Both the position numbers and the translations under genes were made by a program. From NCBI GenBank assembly GCA_018267875.1, contig JAFDXP010000035.1, forward strand, positions 1-48,482: 48,482 bases of DNA, in the 5' to 3' direction. Of the stretch, positions 14,987 through 24,523 are shown one piece after another. The notes beneath the pieces are model-generated. The model saw only the letters and a program-made list of their open reading frames with translations. It was not told where the DNA came from and ran no database searches. Within the stretch, counting starts at the first letter, position 1, and every line of letters starts with the position of its first letter. This DNA is from Bacteroidota bacterium. Lineage in GTDB: Bacteria > Bacteroidota > Bacteroidia > Chitinophagales > Chitinophagaceae.

Positions 14987-17896
14987 CTATCTGACTATAA
15001 TCCGATTAAAGGATTTGTAGCTATTAATTTCATCCGTTATATACAACAGATAAGTACCTGCTGAAAAGCGCGACAAATCATATTCTGTGTCTTGATATGG
15101 CATCACTTCATCCACATATACTTTTCCTAAAGCATCAATCAATTTGATGTGCATAGTAACCGCTGAAGTATTGCCCCTTTTAATTGAAACTTTCCCTTGA
15201 GTTATAGTTGGATAAACTTTTTCAATAAATACGTTTGTCCTATTTTGTAGAATTACAGATTGAATATCAGAATACTGTTTTTCACCTTTTCCATCTGTCA
15301 TGCACAACCTATAAAAGATTCTGTCGTGCACTTTGTCAAAATCCTTATCTGTAAATTGGTAACGTAAGTTATTGTTTGATGTTTGGCTATTAATCTTTTC
15401 AAACACCATAGCATCATAAGAACGTTCTAATGAAAATGAAGTATTTTGTTGAAATTGATTAACCGTCCAATCAAGAAGTACAGATTCATTATTAATCAAG
15501 TTTGCATGAAAAGCCAATAGCTGTATAGCCAAAGGAGAAACATCATTAGAAGTCCATATACCACGTCCATGCGTTGCCAATACTAATTGATTAGCACTAT
15601 TCACCTTAATCATATCCACTCTAACATTGGGTAAAATACCATTGTTTAGCAAAGTCCACACTGTGGAATTTCCATTGATAGTTCCGGTACCTAAAACACC
15701 TACCTCTGTACCCAGAAAAATAATTTTACTACTTATAGGCGACCAAATAGCCCAGCGTACCGGAACATCCTGCAAAGTGGAGTTATCATCTATATCTACC
15801 CATGTTGGAGAAGCTACTGTTCCATTTGCACAATAATAGACGCTATTAATTCCATAGTTTGATAAGGCAACTAAGATGCTATCATCCGTATTTGTAGTGC
15901 GTTTTTTAACATCAATAGAGCTAACATATCCACCCGAGCCTAAAGCAGTGGTTGTAAGAAGCGTTACAGTAGGCGTTGCATTGGCATTTGTAATCCGATA
16001 TACATTTCCATCATCCGTTCCAACATATACCGTGGAAGCATTATTGGGCGATACTTTTACGGCAGAAATCTGATTAGATCCAATGCTGACAGTTAAGTCG
16101 GTTCTATTGGCACTACCACTAAACACACTTGCAAATCGAACCAAGGTGTTTGTTGCACCGGCCGAATATAAAATATCGTTTGAACCATCTAAATCAGAAG
16201 GATTAATAAAGCGTCCACTATTGTCGCTACCATTTACGCCACTAAAACTTGTTCCACCATTTATTGAATAATAGTAATTGTTATTGGTATAGGAAGTGAT
16301 TTGATTATTTCCGTTGGCACTACTAATAAAACAAAAAGCACCATCGCCGCCGGAAACCATTGTTCCACTTGTTATAGAAGTAGAATTTAATCGGTGAGAA
16401 CCATTATCTTGAGCACCACCGAGGAAAAAGTTGGCATTAGTTGGATGTGTAGCGCAAGCATAATATTGGGTAACATTGTAGCCACTGCTTTTTGATGCCC
16501 AAGTTGGCAAACCTGCTCCAGCATTCAAATCGGTAGAATAAAAAATTCCACCATCATTACCATTTAACGCCGTAGAAGAACTTCCTGGCTTGAAGACAAA
16601 TGCGTGATGGTCAGCATGAACATTTTGAGAAGAACCCCATGGAAATGGCGATAAAGGATTACCGGGATTATTATAAAGTGACCAACTGGTAATTTGTGTC
16701 CAACTTACTCCATTGTTAGTGGATTTTAGCAAGTCAACACCACCAATATAAACAGTTGAAGCATTATTAGGATCAACGGCACACAAAAGATCATACCAAG
16801 CTTGCCCACGAGTGTAAGGAGAATTACTTCCTTGATCATAAATGGTAGGTATGGTTTGTGAAGTCCAGCTTGTTCCGCCATTAGAAGTGTATTGGATTGC
16901 AGAAACATTATTTGATGAATTTCCTTGACATACGGCATAAACAACACTTGAATTGCTTGGTGCCGTTGCTAATTCTATTCTCCAATAAGAGCCGGAAGGC
17001 GAAACGTTACTAAAGCTGGTTCCGCCATTTGTTGATTTAAAAACCTTTCCAGTAGTCCAAATTCCTGTAGCAGCATAAATATCACCATTGGCAGCTATTT
17101 CAACATCAGAAATTGCCATATCAGTTGACCCACTTCCTATAACTCTTGTCCAGCTGGTACCTCCATTTGAAGATCGCTGTAAACCGCCGGTGTTGCTAAA
17201 AGTTCCACTACAAGCAGCAAGAACAACACCCGAACTATTAACAACAATTTTTTGAACATAAGCAAAGTCACTTACATTATTTGTTGAAGACAATTGTGAC
17301 CAAGTAGCTCCTCCATTGGTTGACTTCCAAATACCATTTCCTCTGATGGCATCTAGGTTTCCATAACCCTCTCCTGTTCCAAAATACATAATTTGTGCAT
17401 TAGAAGGATCTTGGGCAATAGAAGTAATAGCCAAATTTGAAAACTGATCATTGACAACAGACCAAACAGGTGCAGTAGCCGTAATGTCAGAACACTTCCA
17501 TAAACCACCGCCAACTCCGGCAGCAAAAACGGTTTTGCCGGTTGCATCATTTGCATCCCAAAGAATGGCACGTGTTCTTCCGCCTACATTATTGGGACCC
17601 CGTTCCAACCAAGTGATGGACGAAAAAGTTGAAGTAGTTTTTGAAGTTTTTTGGAGCAATGTTTGTTGCCCATAATAATTCAAAGCCCTGATTAATCTTT
17701 CACGAGGAACCACATTAAGTTGTGGATCTCGTGTTTTTGAAAATTCTTGTTTAATAGCTTCCAATGGCTCATCTGTTTCATTTTCTCTTTCAAAATCCTG
17801 TGCAGATTGAGGTAAAAAAATTGCAGCTCCAGATGATAAAATCATGATTGCAATACCCAAAGCAATCAAAGTCGGATTTAGTAAATTTCGTTTCAT
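14987..17896 (-). CDS. T9SS type A-sorted exoprotein with BNR/sortilin-like beta-propeller
   Basis: The 969-residue secreted protein has an N-terminal hydrophobic signal anchor and a propeptide-like region. Many Asp-box (BNR/VPS10-like) repeats follow, such as KSTNGGATWSQL, RSSNGGTSWTRV, KSTNGGTSFSNV and KSTNNGVSWTQI (about residues 190-395), with more blades to about residue 790. An Ig-like linker precedes a C-terminal sorting domain of about 75 residues beginning near VYPTITQGKVSI and ending KSFNRIIVR, the type A T9SS signal that is cleaved on export. It is likely surface-attached or released. Its ligand or enzyme activity is unknown; catalytic glycosidase residues are not evident. No T9SS machinery genes are in the window. 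Confidence 0.85.
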   Translation of the reverse strand: MKRNLLNPTLIALGIAIMILSSGAAIFLPQSAQDFERENETDEPLEAIKQEFSKTRDPQLNVVPRERLIRALNYYGQQTLLQKTSKTTSTFSSITWLERGPNNVGGRTRAILWDANDATGKTVFAAGVGGGLWKCSDITATAPVWSVVNDQFSNLAITSIAQDPSNAQIMYFGTGEGYGNLDAIRGNGIWKSTNGGATWSQLSSTNNVSDFAYVQKIVVNSSGVVLAACSGTFSNTGGLQRSSNGGTSWTRVIGSGSTDMAISDVEIAANGDIYAATGIWTTGKVFKSTNGGTSFSNVSPSGSYWRIELATAPSNSSVVYAVCQGNSSNNVSAIQYTSNGGTSWTSQTIPTIYDQGSNSPYTRGQAWYDLLCAVDPNNASTVYIGGVDLLKSTNNGVSWTQITSWSLYNNPGNPLSPFPWGSSQNVHADHHAFVFKPGSSSTALNGNDGGIFYSTDLNAGAGLPTWASKSSGYNVTQYYACATHPTNANFFLGGAQDNGSHRLNSTSITSGTMVSGGDGAFCFISSANGNNQITSYTNNNYYYSINGGTSFSGVNGSDNSGRFINPSDLDGSNDILYSAGATNTLVRFASVFSGSANRTDLTVSIGSNQISAVKVSPNNASTVYVGTDDGNVYRITNANATPTVTLLTTTALGSGGYVSSIDVKKRTTNTDDSILVALSNYGINSVYYCANGTVASPTWVDIDDNSTLQDVPVRWAIWSPISSKIIFLGTEVGVLGTGTINGNSTVWTLLNNGILPNVRVDMIKVNSANQLVLATHGRGIWTSNDVSPLAIQLLAFHANLINNESVLLDWTVNQFQQNTSFSLERSYDAMVFEKINSQTSNNNLRYQFTDKDFDKVHDRIFYRLCMTDGKGEKQYSDIQSVILQNRTNVFIEKVYPTITQGKVSIKRGNTSAVTMHIKLIDALGKVYVDEVMPYQDTEYDLSRFSAGTYLLYITDEINSYKSFNRIIVR

Positions 17897-18232
17897 TATT
17901 TAAAATTTTTAGTGGGTGAAATAATAAAGGAAATAGGGGGTGAAATAAAAGTAAATTAAAGCAAAACTAAATTAAAAATTACTTTATCAAAATACTTTTT
18001 ACTTTGCATTAAAACAATTCATTCCAAAACTATGGCATACCTCACTTATATCCTTGAATTGGTGATTAAAGTCAATTTCATGAAATAGTTGGGGTTTAGA
18101 ATCTTTAAAAAGTACTAAGTTTGATTTAAGCAAAAATAATTTAGAGTTTCTGGCAAGCTAAAATTGCTTAGTGGTAGAATCAAATTTTGATTCAAAAATT
18201 GCACAAAATTATTCACAAATAGATAATGATAA
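17897..18232. other. AT-rich non-coding region with a promoter-like box and a palindrome
   Basis: No recognisable gene. TTACTTTG at 17999-18006 resembles the glyA box, followed by an 18-codon frame (18032-18088) encoding a hydrophobic peptide beginning MAYLTYILEL. A palindrome with 7-bp arms, GAATCAA/TTGATTC, lies at 18177-18193, about 40 bp before the DUF1398 gene, and could be an operator. Confidence 0.4.
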
Positions 18233-18622
18233 ATGTTTACAATAGAACAAATCGAAGCTGCTCACAGCAAAGTAAAATCAGGTGCCGAGTTTCCAAAATA
18301 CATTCAAGAGATAAAATCAATGGGGGTTATAGCCTTTGAAACTTGGGTGAATGATAGTCGCACAGTATATTTTGGAAAAAATGATTATAAAATAGCCTCT
18401 CAACCTAAAAACGATAAGTTAATAATTGAAAACATAACAGACAAAGTTAAATTCGCATATTCATTGAAAATTCACCAACAAGGTGAGACAAATTTCCAAA
18501 CATTTTGCAAACATTGCGCAGCAACGGGAATAGAAAAATGGATCGTAGATTTAGAAAAAATGACTTGTACTTATTATGATCATTCAGGAAATTCCGTTTT
18601 AATAGAAAAAATTCCTACCTAA
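18233..18622 (+). CDS. DUF1398 family protein (YbcV-like)
   Basis: The 129-residue soluble protein matches the DUF1398 family, typified by E. coli YbcV from a cryptic prophage: an N-terminal AHSKVKSGAEFPKYIQEIKSMGV segment, followed by FETWVNDSRTVYFGKNDYKI. The C-terminal half has a conserved FCKHCAATGIEKWIVDLEKMTC region. The family spreads horizontally and its function is unknown. The gene sits in the window's sparsest, most AT-rich stretch, which fits acquisition by transfer, but no integrase or repeat boundary is visible. The palindrome at 18177-18193 is its best candidate control site. Confidence 0.8.
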   Translation: MFTIEQIEAAHSKVKSGAEFPKYIQEIKSMGVIAFETWVNDSRTVYFGKNDYKIASQPKNDKLIIENITDKVKFAYSLKIHQQGETNFQTFCKHCAATGIEKWIVDLEKMTCTYYDHSGNSVLIEKIPT

Positions 18623-18675
18623 CCATAAGATATTGAATTGAATTTTCAAATATTGGTTTGATATTGGAGGGTAAA

Positions 18676-18932
18676 ATGAATAATATGCTCAAGGGAGTTA
18701 TGAAATTTTTACCTAAGCAAACGCCGCCTCAATTAGAATTGGATGATAAAGTTCTATTTTTAGCAGGTATCTATTTAGACTCCGGCTTCCTTGTTGCATA
18801 CGCTGCATTTAATATTGAAGAGATAGGGAAAATTGTATATTTTTCAGGATTAAGACGTTTATATTCAAGAATAAATGGGGTCCAGCAGGAATATATTTTG
18901 ATGTTATTATGTATATTGAAATGACATTATAA
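18676..18932 (+). pseudogene. Small hypothetical ORF, probably frameshifted at a G run
   Basis: The uninterrupted frame from the ATG at 18676 gives 82 residues ending at 18924 with a tail (VQQEYILMLLCILK) unlike the rest. Adding one G to the GGGG run at 18877-18880 would join the next frame and end at 18930-18932. The tail would then read N-G-G-P-A-G-I-Y-F-D-V-I-M-Y-I-E-M-T-L, a much more protein-like end. The start has an SD-like GGAGGG four bases upstream. I do not recognise the family; the middle is hydrophobic (LFLAGIYLDSGFLVAYAAF). The break may be a real mutation or a sequencing error. Confidence 0.45.
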
Positions 18933-19272
18933 ATTATAATTATTCTATAAAAATGGTTAAGTAAACTATATGATTTAAACAATAAAGCAATATTTCAAGG
19001 TATTATTAAGCAAATAGCCTAAAAATGCTTAGCTTAACTGTATGTTATTAATGTTAAATTTTCATCTCCTTTTAAATAGTAGTATTAAAAGCAATGATTT
19101 ACCAATAACAACTTATACAAAATTTATTTTTTGAATGTATTTGGTCTTAAAAATGGCTAACCATTCTACATCTAACTATGACTTCTGAATGACGGAATAA
19201 GCAACTTCAAAGCTTTGAAAACATTTATTTCCTTTTCAACTTTATATCCCTACATTAACAGTTAAATTTTCC
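18933..19272. other. AT-rich non-coding region upstream of glyA
   Basis: Very AT-rich; no open frame, repeat or clear hairpin is visible. Its right end holds the glyA promoter box. Confidence 0.5.
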
Positions 19273-19280
19273 TTACTTTG
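19273..19280 (+). promoter_or_regulatory. glyA -7 promoter box TTACTTTG
   Basis: A near match to TAnnTTTG followed by CAATCCC. The TTG that would extend the glyA frame upstream (19278) lies inside this box, which supports the ATG at 19308 as the start and a leader of roughly 20-25 nt. Confidence 0.5.
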
Positions 19281-19307
19281 CAATCCCATTTTTTCATTAA
19301 AAAAACC

Positions 19308-20579
19308 ATGCAAAAAGATATAGCCATTTTCAAATTGATTGAAGAAGAACTTCAACGTCAACGCCGAGGATTAGAACTGATTGCTTCAGAAAATTTCACT
19401 TCAGCACAAGTCATGCACGCCATGGGAAATGTGATGACCAACAAATATGCGGAGGGCTATCCGGGTAAACGTTATTATGGCGGTTGTGAAGTGGTTGACC
19501 AAAGTGAACAATTGGCTATTGACCGAGCTAAGGAAATTTTTGGTGTAAGCTATGCCAATGTTCAGCCTCATAGTGGAGCACAAGCAAATGCGTCTGTCAT
19601 GTTAGCTTGTTTACAACCGGGCGATACGATACTTGGTTTGGACTTGAGCATGGGCGGACATTTAACGCATGGTTCACCCGTAAACTTTTCAGGAAAACTG
19701 TATCATGCTGTTCACTATGGTGTTTTCAGAGAAACCGGCTTAGTGGATTATGACATGATGGAAGCTCAAGCAAAAGAGCACAAACCCAAACTAATCATTT
19801 GTGGTGCATCTGCATATAGTCGCGATTGGGATTATGCCCGTATTCGAGCTATTGCAGACTCTATAGGGGCATTAGTGTTAGCCGACATAGCACATCCAGC
19901 CGGGCTAATTGCTAAAGGTTTATTGAAAAGCCCGTTTGATCATTGTCATTTTGTTACTTCTACTACACATAAAACACTTCGCGGGCCACGTGGAGGCATT
20001 GTGTTAATGAAAAACGATTTTGAAAATCCTTGGGGTATAAAAGGTCCAAAAGGTGAAGTGCGAATGATGAGTCAATTGATAGATTTAGCCGTATTCCCAG
20101 GCATTCAAGGCGGACCTTTAGAACACGTCATTGCAGCAAAGGCTGTTTCATTTTTTGAAATTTTGCAACCTGAATTTTTAAGCTACGGAATACAAGTGCA
20201 AAGTAATGCACAAGCATTAGCTAATGCCTTTCTTTCAAAGGGGTATGATATAGTTTCTGGAGGAACAGACAATCACTTGTTGCTCATTGACCTTCGTAAC
20301 AAAAACATCAGCGGCAAAAAAGCTGAAAACACTTTGGTTAAAGCCGATATAACTTTAAACAAGAACATGGTTCCATTTGATGATAAATCTCCTTTCATTA
20401 CATCGGGCATTCGAGTAGGTGTACCCGCTATAACAACTCGTGGAATGAATGAATCTCACATGCCTCAAATTGTGGAATGGTTAGACCGTGTTTTAATGGC
20501 TGCTGATGATGAACAAACTATAATTAAAGTTCGTAATGAGGTGAACGATTTCATGAGTGGCTTTCCGCTGTATGAGTAG
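19308..20579 (+). CDS. glyA: Serine hydroxymethyltransferase
   Basis: GlyA interconverts serine and glycine with tetrahydrofolate, supplying one-carbon units. The 423-residue PLP enzyme shows LIASENFTS near the N-terminus, [14 protein letters not shown] at about 48-60, the cofactor region [11 protein letters not shown], and the PLP lysine K222 in [13 protein letters not shown]. The folate-side segment [10 protein letters not shown] is near the C-terminus. Length is normal. The frame also opens at a TTG 30 bp upstream, but that codon is part of the promoter box, so the ATG at 19308 is the start. It is convergent with rpsA. Confidence 0.98.
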   Translation: MQKDIAIFKLIEEELQRQRRGLELIASENFTSAQVMHAMGNVMTNKYAEGYPGKRYYGGCEVVDQSEQLAIDRAKEIFGVSYANVQPHSGAQANASVMLACLQPGDTILGLDLSMGGHLTHGSPVNFSGKLYHAVHYGVFRETGLVDYDMMEAQAKEHKPKLIICGASAYSRDWDYARIRAIADSIGALVLADIAHPAGLIAKGLLKSPFDHCHFVTSTTHKTLRGPRGGIVLMKNDFENPWGIKGPKGEVRMMSQLIDLAVFPGIQGGPLEHVIAAKAVSFFEILQPEFLSYGIQVQSNAQALANAFLSKGYDIVSGGTDNHLLLIDLRNKNISGKKAENTLVKADITLNKNMVPFDDKSPFITSGIRVGVPAITTRGMNESHMPQIVEWLDRVLMAADDEQTIIKVRNEVNDFMSGFPLYE

Positions 20580-20864
20580 CATTTAAAGTTCTCATTTAAA
20601 CCCCTATTTGGCTAAATCTTATGTTCACATAGCCTTTCCATCTTACTTTTGAGTAAGGCTGACAAACAACATCTTACTGAATAGGGCTTTTTTCAGCAAA
20701 ACAGCTAAAAGACAACACATTGGGACATGACGAACTGAGGTTTTGAATCTAAAAGTGAAGTACAGAACGGAAAGAAAGCAAAGGTTTGATATCCATTCTA
20801 CTTCATGGTGTGCTTATCAAGTCAGGAGAAGGGAACATGATACTAATTCTATTGCACACAAAAC
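20580..20864. other. Intergenic region between convergent glyA and rpsA
   Basis: A small hairpin, CTTACT/AGTAAG with a 4-base loop, lies at 20642-20657 but lacks an immediate T tail. An open frame starting with TTG at 20743 runs through the rpsA terminator into rpsA and is not credible as a gene. Nothing else is seen. Confidence 0.5.
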
Positions 20865-20895
20865 AAAACCCGCTCAAAAGAATGAAGCGGGTTTT
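20865..20895 (-). terminator. rpsA terminator
   Basis: AAAACCCGCT and AGCGGGTTTT form a perfect 10-bp stem with an 11-nt loop, 23 bp after the rpsA stop; symmetric tails may let it serve glyA too. Confidence 0.85.
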
Positions 20896-20917
20896 ATATT
20901 AATTAGTGTTAACCAGA

Positions 20918-22816
20918 TTACTTTTCAGAATCGTCTTCTGCTTTCTTCATCTTATCTTTCAGGGCAGCAAGTGCACCTAAATCACCAAGTGTAGGTTTTT
21001 CTACTTTACTTTGTACATTTTTCACTGCTTTCTTCGTATTCTCATCTTCCGCACGAGCAGCTTTTCTTACTGTATCTTTCTCTTCAGCCTTAGTTTGTTC
21101 CCATACACGGCTATGAGAAACGAGAATACGCTTATCATTCCGATCAAATTCAATGATCATAAACGGTAGAGTTTCATCGTTTTCTACATTGCTTCCGTCT
21201 TCTTTACGAAGATGGCGGATTGGAGCATAAGCTTCTAAACCATATTGAAGTTGAACCATTGCACCTTTGTCATCTTTACGGGTAACATGACCTTCATGGA
21301 TAGAGCCAATTGGGAATACTGTTTCAAATGTATTCCAAGGATCTTCTTCCAATTGTTTATGACCAAGAGACAATTTACGGTTTTCCTTGTCTATTCCGAG
21401 AATAGTAACGTCAATTTCTTCACCGGTTTTAGTGAACTCACTTGGGTGATTGAAACGCTTAATCCAGCTCAGATCACTGATATGAATCATACCACCAATG
21501 CCTGACTCAAGCTCAACAAATACACCATAAGGAGTGATATTTTTCACTACACCTTTGTGGCGACTATCAATTGGGAATTTATTTTCGATTGTTTCCCAAG
21601 GATCTTCTGTAAGTTGCTTGATAGATAGGCTCATCTTACGTTCATCTTTATCCAAGGTAACAACCATTGCTTCATACTCATCGCCCATTTTAAAGAATTC
21701 TTTGGCGTTGATAGGCTGAGAAGACCAAGTGATTTCAGATACGTGCACCAGTCCTTCTACGCCCGGTAGAATTTCTAAGAATGCACCATAATCTTCAATA
21801 TTGACTACTTTACCTTTAACCTTTGAACCTTCTTTAATTTCTTCAGAAAGATTATCCCAAGGGTGAGGAGTTAATTGTTTCAAGCCAAGGCTGATACGCT
21901 TTTTCTCATCGTCGAAATCAAGCACAACAACATTGAGTTTTTGTCCATTTTCCAATACTTCCGTTGGGTGATTGATACGTCCCCAGCTGATATCAGTTAT
22001 ATACAACAAGCCATCTACGCCACCCAAGTCAATAAATGCACCAAAGTCGGTTACATTCTTCACGGTGCCTTCCAACACTTGTCCTTTTTCTAATTGACCA
22101 ATGATTACGCTACGTTGTTGTTCAATATCGCTTTCGATAAGAGCTTTGTGAGATACAACAGCATTGCGGATAGCTTCGTTGATTTTCACAACTTTGAAAT
22201 CCATTGTCTTACCTACGTATTGATCGTAGTCTGTAACAGGTTTCACATCTATTTGAGAACCTGGTAAGAAAGTTTCCAATCCATGAACATCCACGATAAG
22301 ACCACCTTTAGTTTTAGAGGTGATATTTCCGGTAACGATTTCTCCTGTTTTGTAAAACTCAACAATTTGCTGCCAAGAACGAGTTGCACGCGCCAATTTG
22401 CGGCTGAGGTGCAAATGTCCGTTTCGGTCTTCCTTTTCAACTACCATAACTTCCACTTCATCGCCGTTTTTGACGTTTGGCATGTCGCGGAATTCATTGA
22501 GAGAAATCAAACCGTCAGACTTGAAACCGATGTTTACAATCGCATCTGTCTTTGTAAGACCCACGATAGTGCCGATTAGCAATTCAGAGTCAGACACTTG
22601 TTTGAAGGTATTGTCATAGACCTTCTCCATTTGTTCCCGCTTATCGTTTGAATAAGTGGCAACGTTGCGTTTGTCCACGCTCCAATCGAAGTCGTCGTGT
22701 GCGGTTGCTTCGATTTTGTGTTCGTTCTTTGACGTAGTTGTCGTTGGAACGTCCTGTGTTTGTTCTTCAGTTACAGGATGCTGATTTTGAGTGTTAGTTA
22801 ATTGATTTTCTTCCAA
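20918..22816 (-). CDS. rpsA: 30S ribosomal protein S1, TTG start with strong Shine-Dalgarno
   Basis: S1 brings mRNA to the 30S subunit. The 632-residue protein has an acidic, Thr/Gln-rich N-terminal tail (1-75) and six S1 repeats, for example GTIVGLTKTDAIVNIGFKSDG, GTVKNVTDFGAFIDLGGVDG, GKVVNIEDYGAFLEILPGVEG and GVVKNITPYGVFVELESGIGG. A Lys/Glu-rich C-terminal tail follows. The next in-frame Met is near residue 63, inside conserved sequence, so the TTG at 22816 is the likely start. It is preceded by a strong SD (22825-22834) with 8-nt spacing, unusual for Bacteroidota. The promoter box TATCTTTG lies 41-48 bp upstream. Confidence 0.96.
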   Translation of the reverse strand: MEENQLTNTQNQHPVTEEQTQDVPTTTTSKNEHKIEATAHDDFDWSVDKRNVATYSNDKREQMEKVYDNTFKQVSDSELLIGTIVGLTKTDAIVNIGFKSDGLISLNEFRDMPNVKNGDEVEVMVVEKEDRNGHLHLSRKLARATRSWQQIVEFYKTGEIVTGNITSKTKGGLIVDVHGLETFLPGSQIDVKPVTDYDQYVGKTMDFKVVKINEAIRNAVVSHKALIESDIEQQRSVIIGQLEKGQVLEGTVKNVTDFGAFIDLGGVDGLLYITDISWGRINHPTEVLENGQKLNVVVLDFDDEKKRISLGLKQLTPHPWDNLSEEIKEGSKVKGKVVNIEDYGAFLEILPGVEGLVHVSEITWSSQPINAKEFFKMGDEYEAMVVTLDKDERKMSLSIKQLTEDPWETIENKFPIDSRHKGVVKNITPYGVFVELESGIGGMIHISDLSWIKRFNHPSEFTKTGEEIDVTILGIDKENRKLSLGHKQLEEDPWNTFETVFPIGSIHEGHVTRKDDKGAMVQLQYGLEAYAPIRHLRKEDGSNVENDETLPFMIIEFDRNDKRILVSHSRVWEQTKAEEKDTVRKAARAEDENTKKAVKNVQSKVEKPTLGDLGALAALKDKMKKAEDDSEK

Positions 22817-22824
22817 GATTTTGG

Positions 22825-22834
22825 TCCTCCTTTT
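22825..22834 (-). promoter_or_regulatory. Strong Shine-Dalgarno of rpsA (AAAAGGAGGA)
   Basis: On the minus strand AAAAGGAGGA is followed by CCAAAATC and the TTG start. It is complementary to the canonical anti-SD of 16S rRNA, which is largely sequestered in Bacteroidota ribosomes, so it may mark special regulation rather than ordinary initiation. Confidence 0.7.
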
Positions 22835-22856
22835 AGGTGAAATTTTTTTTGGAGTG

Positions 22857-22864
22857 CAAAGATA
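22857..22864 (-). promoter_or_regulatory. rpsA -7 promoter box TATCTTTG
   Basis: CAAAGATA on the plus strand, a full TAnnTTTG match on the minus strand, followed by GCACTCC as at the strong promoter near 101-108. No clear -33 at the expected distance. Confidence 0.6.
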
Positions 22865-22935
22865 GGAATATTAATGGATATTGATACTAAGAAAAGTTTA
22901 ATTTTCTCCTACATTTACTTTGAATGTTTTGGGGT

Positions 22936-24477
22936 TTATATTTTTTTCAGTAAATAATCCATTCCAAGCATTTCTGCACAAGTCGCAACAGCGGTTATGC
23001 TTACGCCTAAAACGCCATGTAGGTTTACATTTTGACCGGTTAGCAGCAAATTGGGAATTTTTGTTTTTACTGAAATTTGTGTTTCAGCGGGTTTGGAAAC
23101 ATCTTTTAAAATACCATAAAGTGACCCTTCCGGTGTGTTTCCATAATCTCTATAAGTTAGCGGTGTGGCGGAACTTTGAGCGAGAATGTTATCTTTTAAA
23201 TCCGAAAACCGTTCCTGTATTTTTTTTAATAAAATTTCAGTCTTTTCAGCTTTAAAATCTTCATATTCTACACAGCGTTCATTCGGATTGCCGGAATGAT
23301 TATAGGTGTTTGTCCATTTGCTTAATTCTGAATATGGCATGTAAGTAAGGATAGAAAGGCTTTCAGCATAGCCCGGATATCGGTAGTCTTCGGTGAAATA
23401 CAATGCATATTGATGTGGCCAATTTGCAGAATCAAGGGATGTAGCCGACCATACATTGTCGGTAGCGTGCCAATACAAGTTGTGATAACGCATAGGAACA
23501 CAATGTGGGCGTAAAACCAGGTTTAGCATGAATGCTGAAGTGGACTGTTCTAATCCTTCAATGCGTTTGCGATAGGCTGAGCGAATTAACTTAGATTTTA
23601 AGATAGGCAACAAAGCTTGCGGATGAATATCAGAAATAAAATGCTTAGCATAGAACCTTTGCCCATGTTGTGTTTCAGCATATTGCAACAGTCCATCTTC
23701 TTCAATCAAACCAGATACATTTGCATGACGATACACTACTCCACCTTGTGTTTGTAATTCTCTCCAAAGCAGTTTGGCGATTTGCGAGCTTCCGGGTACA
23801 ATTTTATGGACACTATGAATATAACTTTCAAGCACTAAGGCATGAAGATAAAAAGGGGTTTTATTTGGCACACCGGCATAAAGCAAATTATTTCCGGCTA
23901 AAACCTGTTGTAATCTTTTATTGGGAGAAATATTTTTTAGTGTTTCCAGTAACTCCCAATGAGCAACTTTAGACTTTTCCGCTGTGTCTCCATTATTTAG
24001 TCGGTATAATGGAAAGTGATCGCCAACATGGCGCAAAATACTTATATAGTTTTTAAGATTTTTTTGTTGATCGGGGAAATAGGTAGCTAATTGCTCTACG
24101 AAATTTTTGCTTCCTACAGCTTGTGGATAAGAAATTTCTTCGTTTCCAAACGTAATCCGATCAAACCCATCGGAATCAAAAGCAAATAGCTTAAGCTTAT
24201 CCATAATGCCGGCATAGCTAAAAATGCGATGAAGCGTATGCCCTTTGCCCAGCCCGCCGATGTAATGAACACAGCTATCAAAAACGGTTTTATGAAGCGA
24301 AAAAGTTTGCAGACAACCACCTATTTGCTTATTTTTCTCCAGCACACAAACTCTCATTCCTTCTTTTGCAAGCATGACCGCACACAGTAACCCCCCAAGT
24401 CCGCTGCCAATAATTACGACATCATAATGATGACGATCCGGCTCAGAATATTCTTGAATATGTAGCGTAGCTGACAA
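22936..24477 (-). CDS. FAD-dependent oxidoreductase, phytoene desaturase / retinol saturase-like
   Basis: The 513-residue flavoprotein begins with a Rossmann FAD motif, VVIIGSGLGGLLCAVMLAKEG with the acidic end LEKN (about residues 18-48). The GGCLQTF and DSCVHYIGGL segments follow, typical of CrtI/CrtD and all-trans-retinol 13,14-reductase-like proteins. The C-terminal NLLLTGQNVNLHGVLGVSITAVATCAEMLG is the second FAD-contacting region. A saturase or desaturase of a carotenoid or polyisoprenoid is likely; no other carotenoid gene is nearby. The only start before the FAD motif is a TTG at 24477. It lies 46 bp downstream of glmM on the same strand and may share its transcript. Confidence 0.8.
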   Translation of the reverse strand: MSATLHIQEYSEPDRHHYDVVIIGSGLGGLLCAVMLAKEGMRVCVLEKNKQIGGCLQTFSLHKTVFDSCVHYIGGLGKGHTLHRIFSYAGIMDKLKLFAFDSDGFDRITFGNEEISYPQAVGSKNFVEQLATYFPDQQKNLKNYISILRHVGDHFPLYRLNNGDTAEKSKVAHWELLETLKNISPNKRLQQVLAGNNLLYAGVPNKTPFYLHALVLESYIHSVHKIVPGSSQIAKLLWRELQTQGGVVYRHANVSGLIEEDGLLQYAETQHGQRFYAKHFISDIHPQALLPILKSKLIRSAYRKRIEGLEQSTSAFMLNLVLRPHCVPMRYHNLYWHATDNVWSATSLDSANWPHQYALYFTEDYRYPGYAESLSILTYMPYSELSKWTNTYNHSGNPNERCVEYEDFKAEKTEILLKKIQERFSDLKDNILAQSSATPLTYRDYGNTPEGSLYGILKDVSKPAETQISVKTKIPNLLLTGQNVNLHGVLGVSITAVATCAEMLGMDYLLKKI

Positions 24478-24523
24478 TAGAAAAATTAATTGAAAAATAG
24501 TACTGCCTACTCGCGTGTATGCC

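Noticed and set aside
20743-20994. 83-codon plus-strand frame between glyA and rpsA
   Set aside because: It begins with TTG, runs through the rpsA terminator stem and into the rpsA coding end, and has no recognisable sequence.
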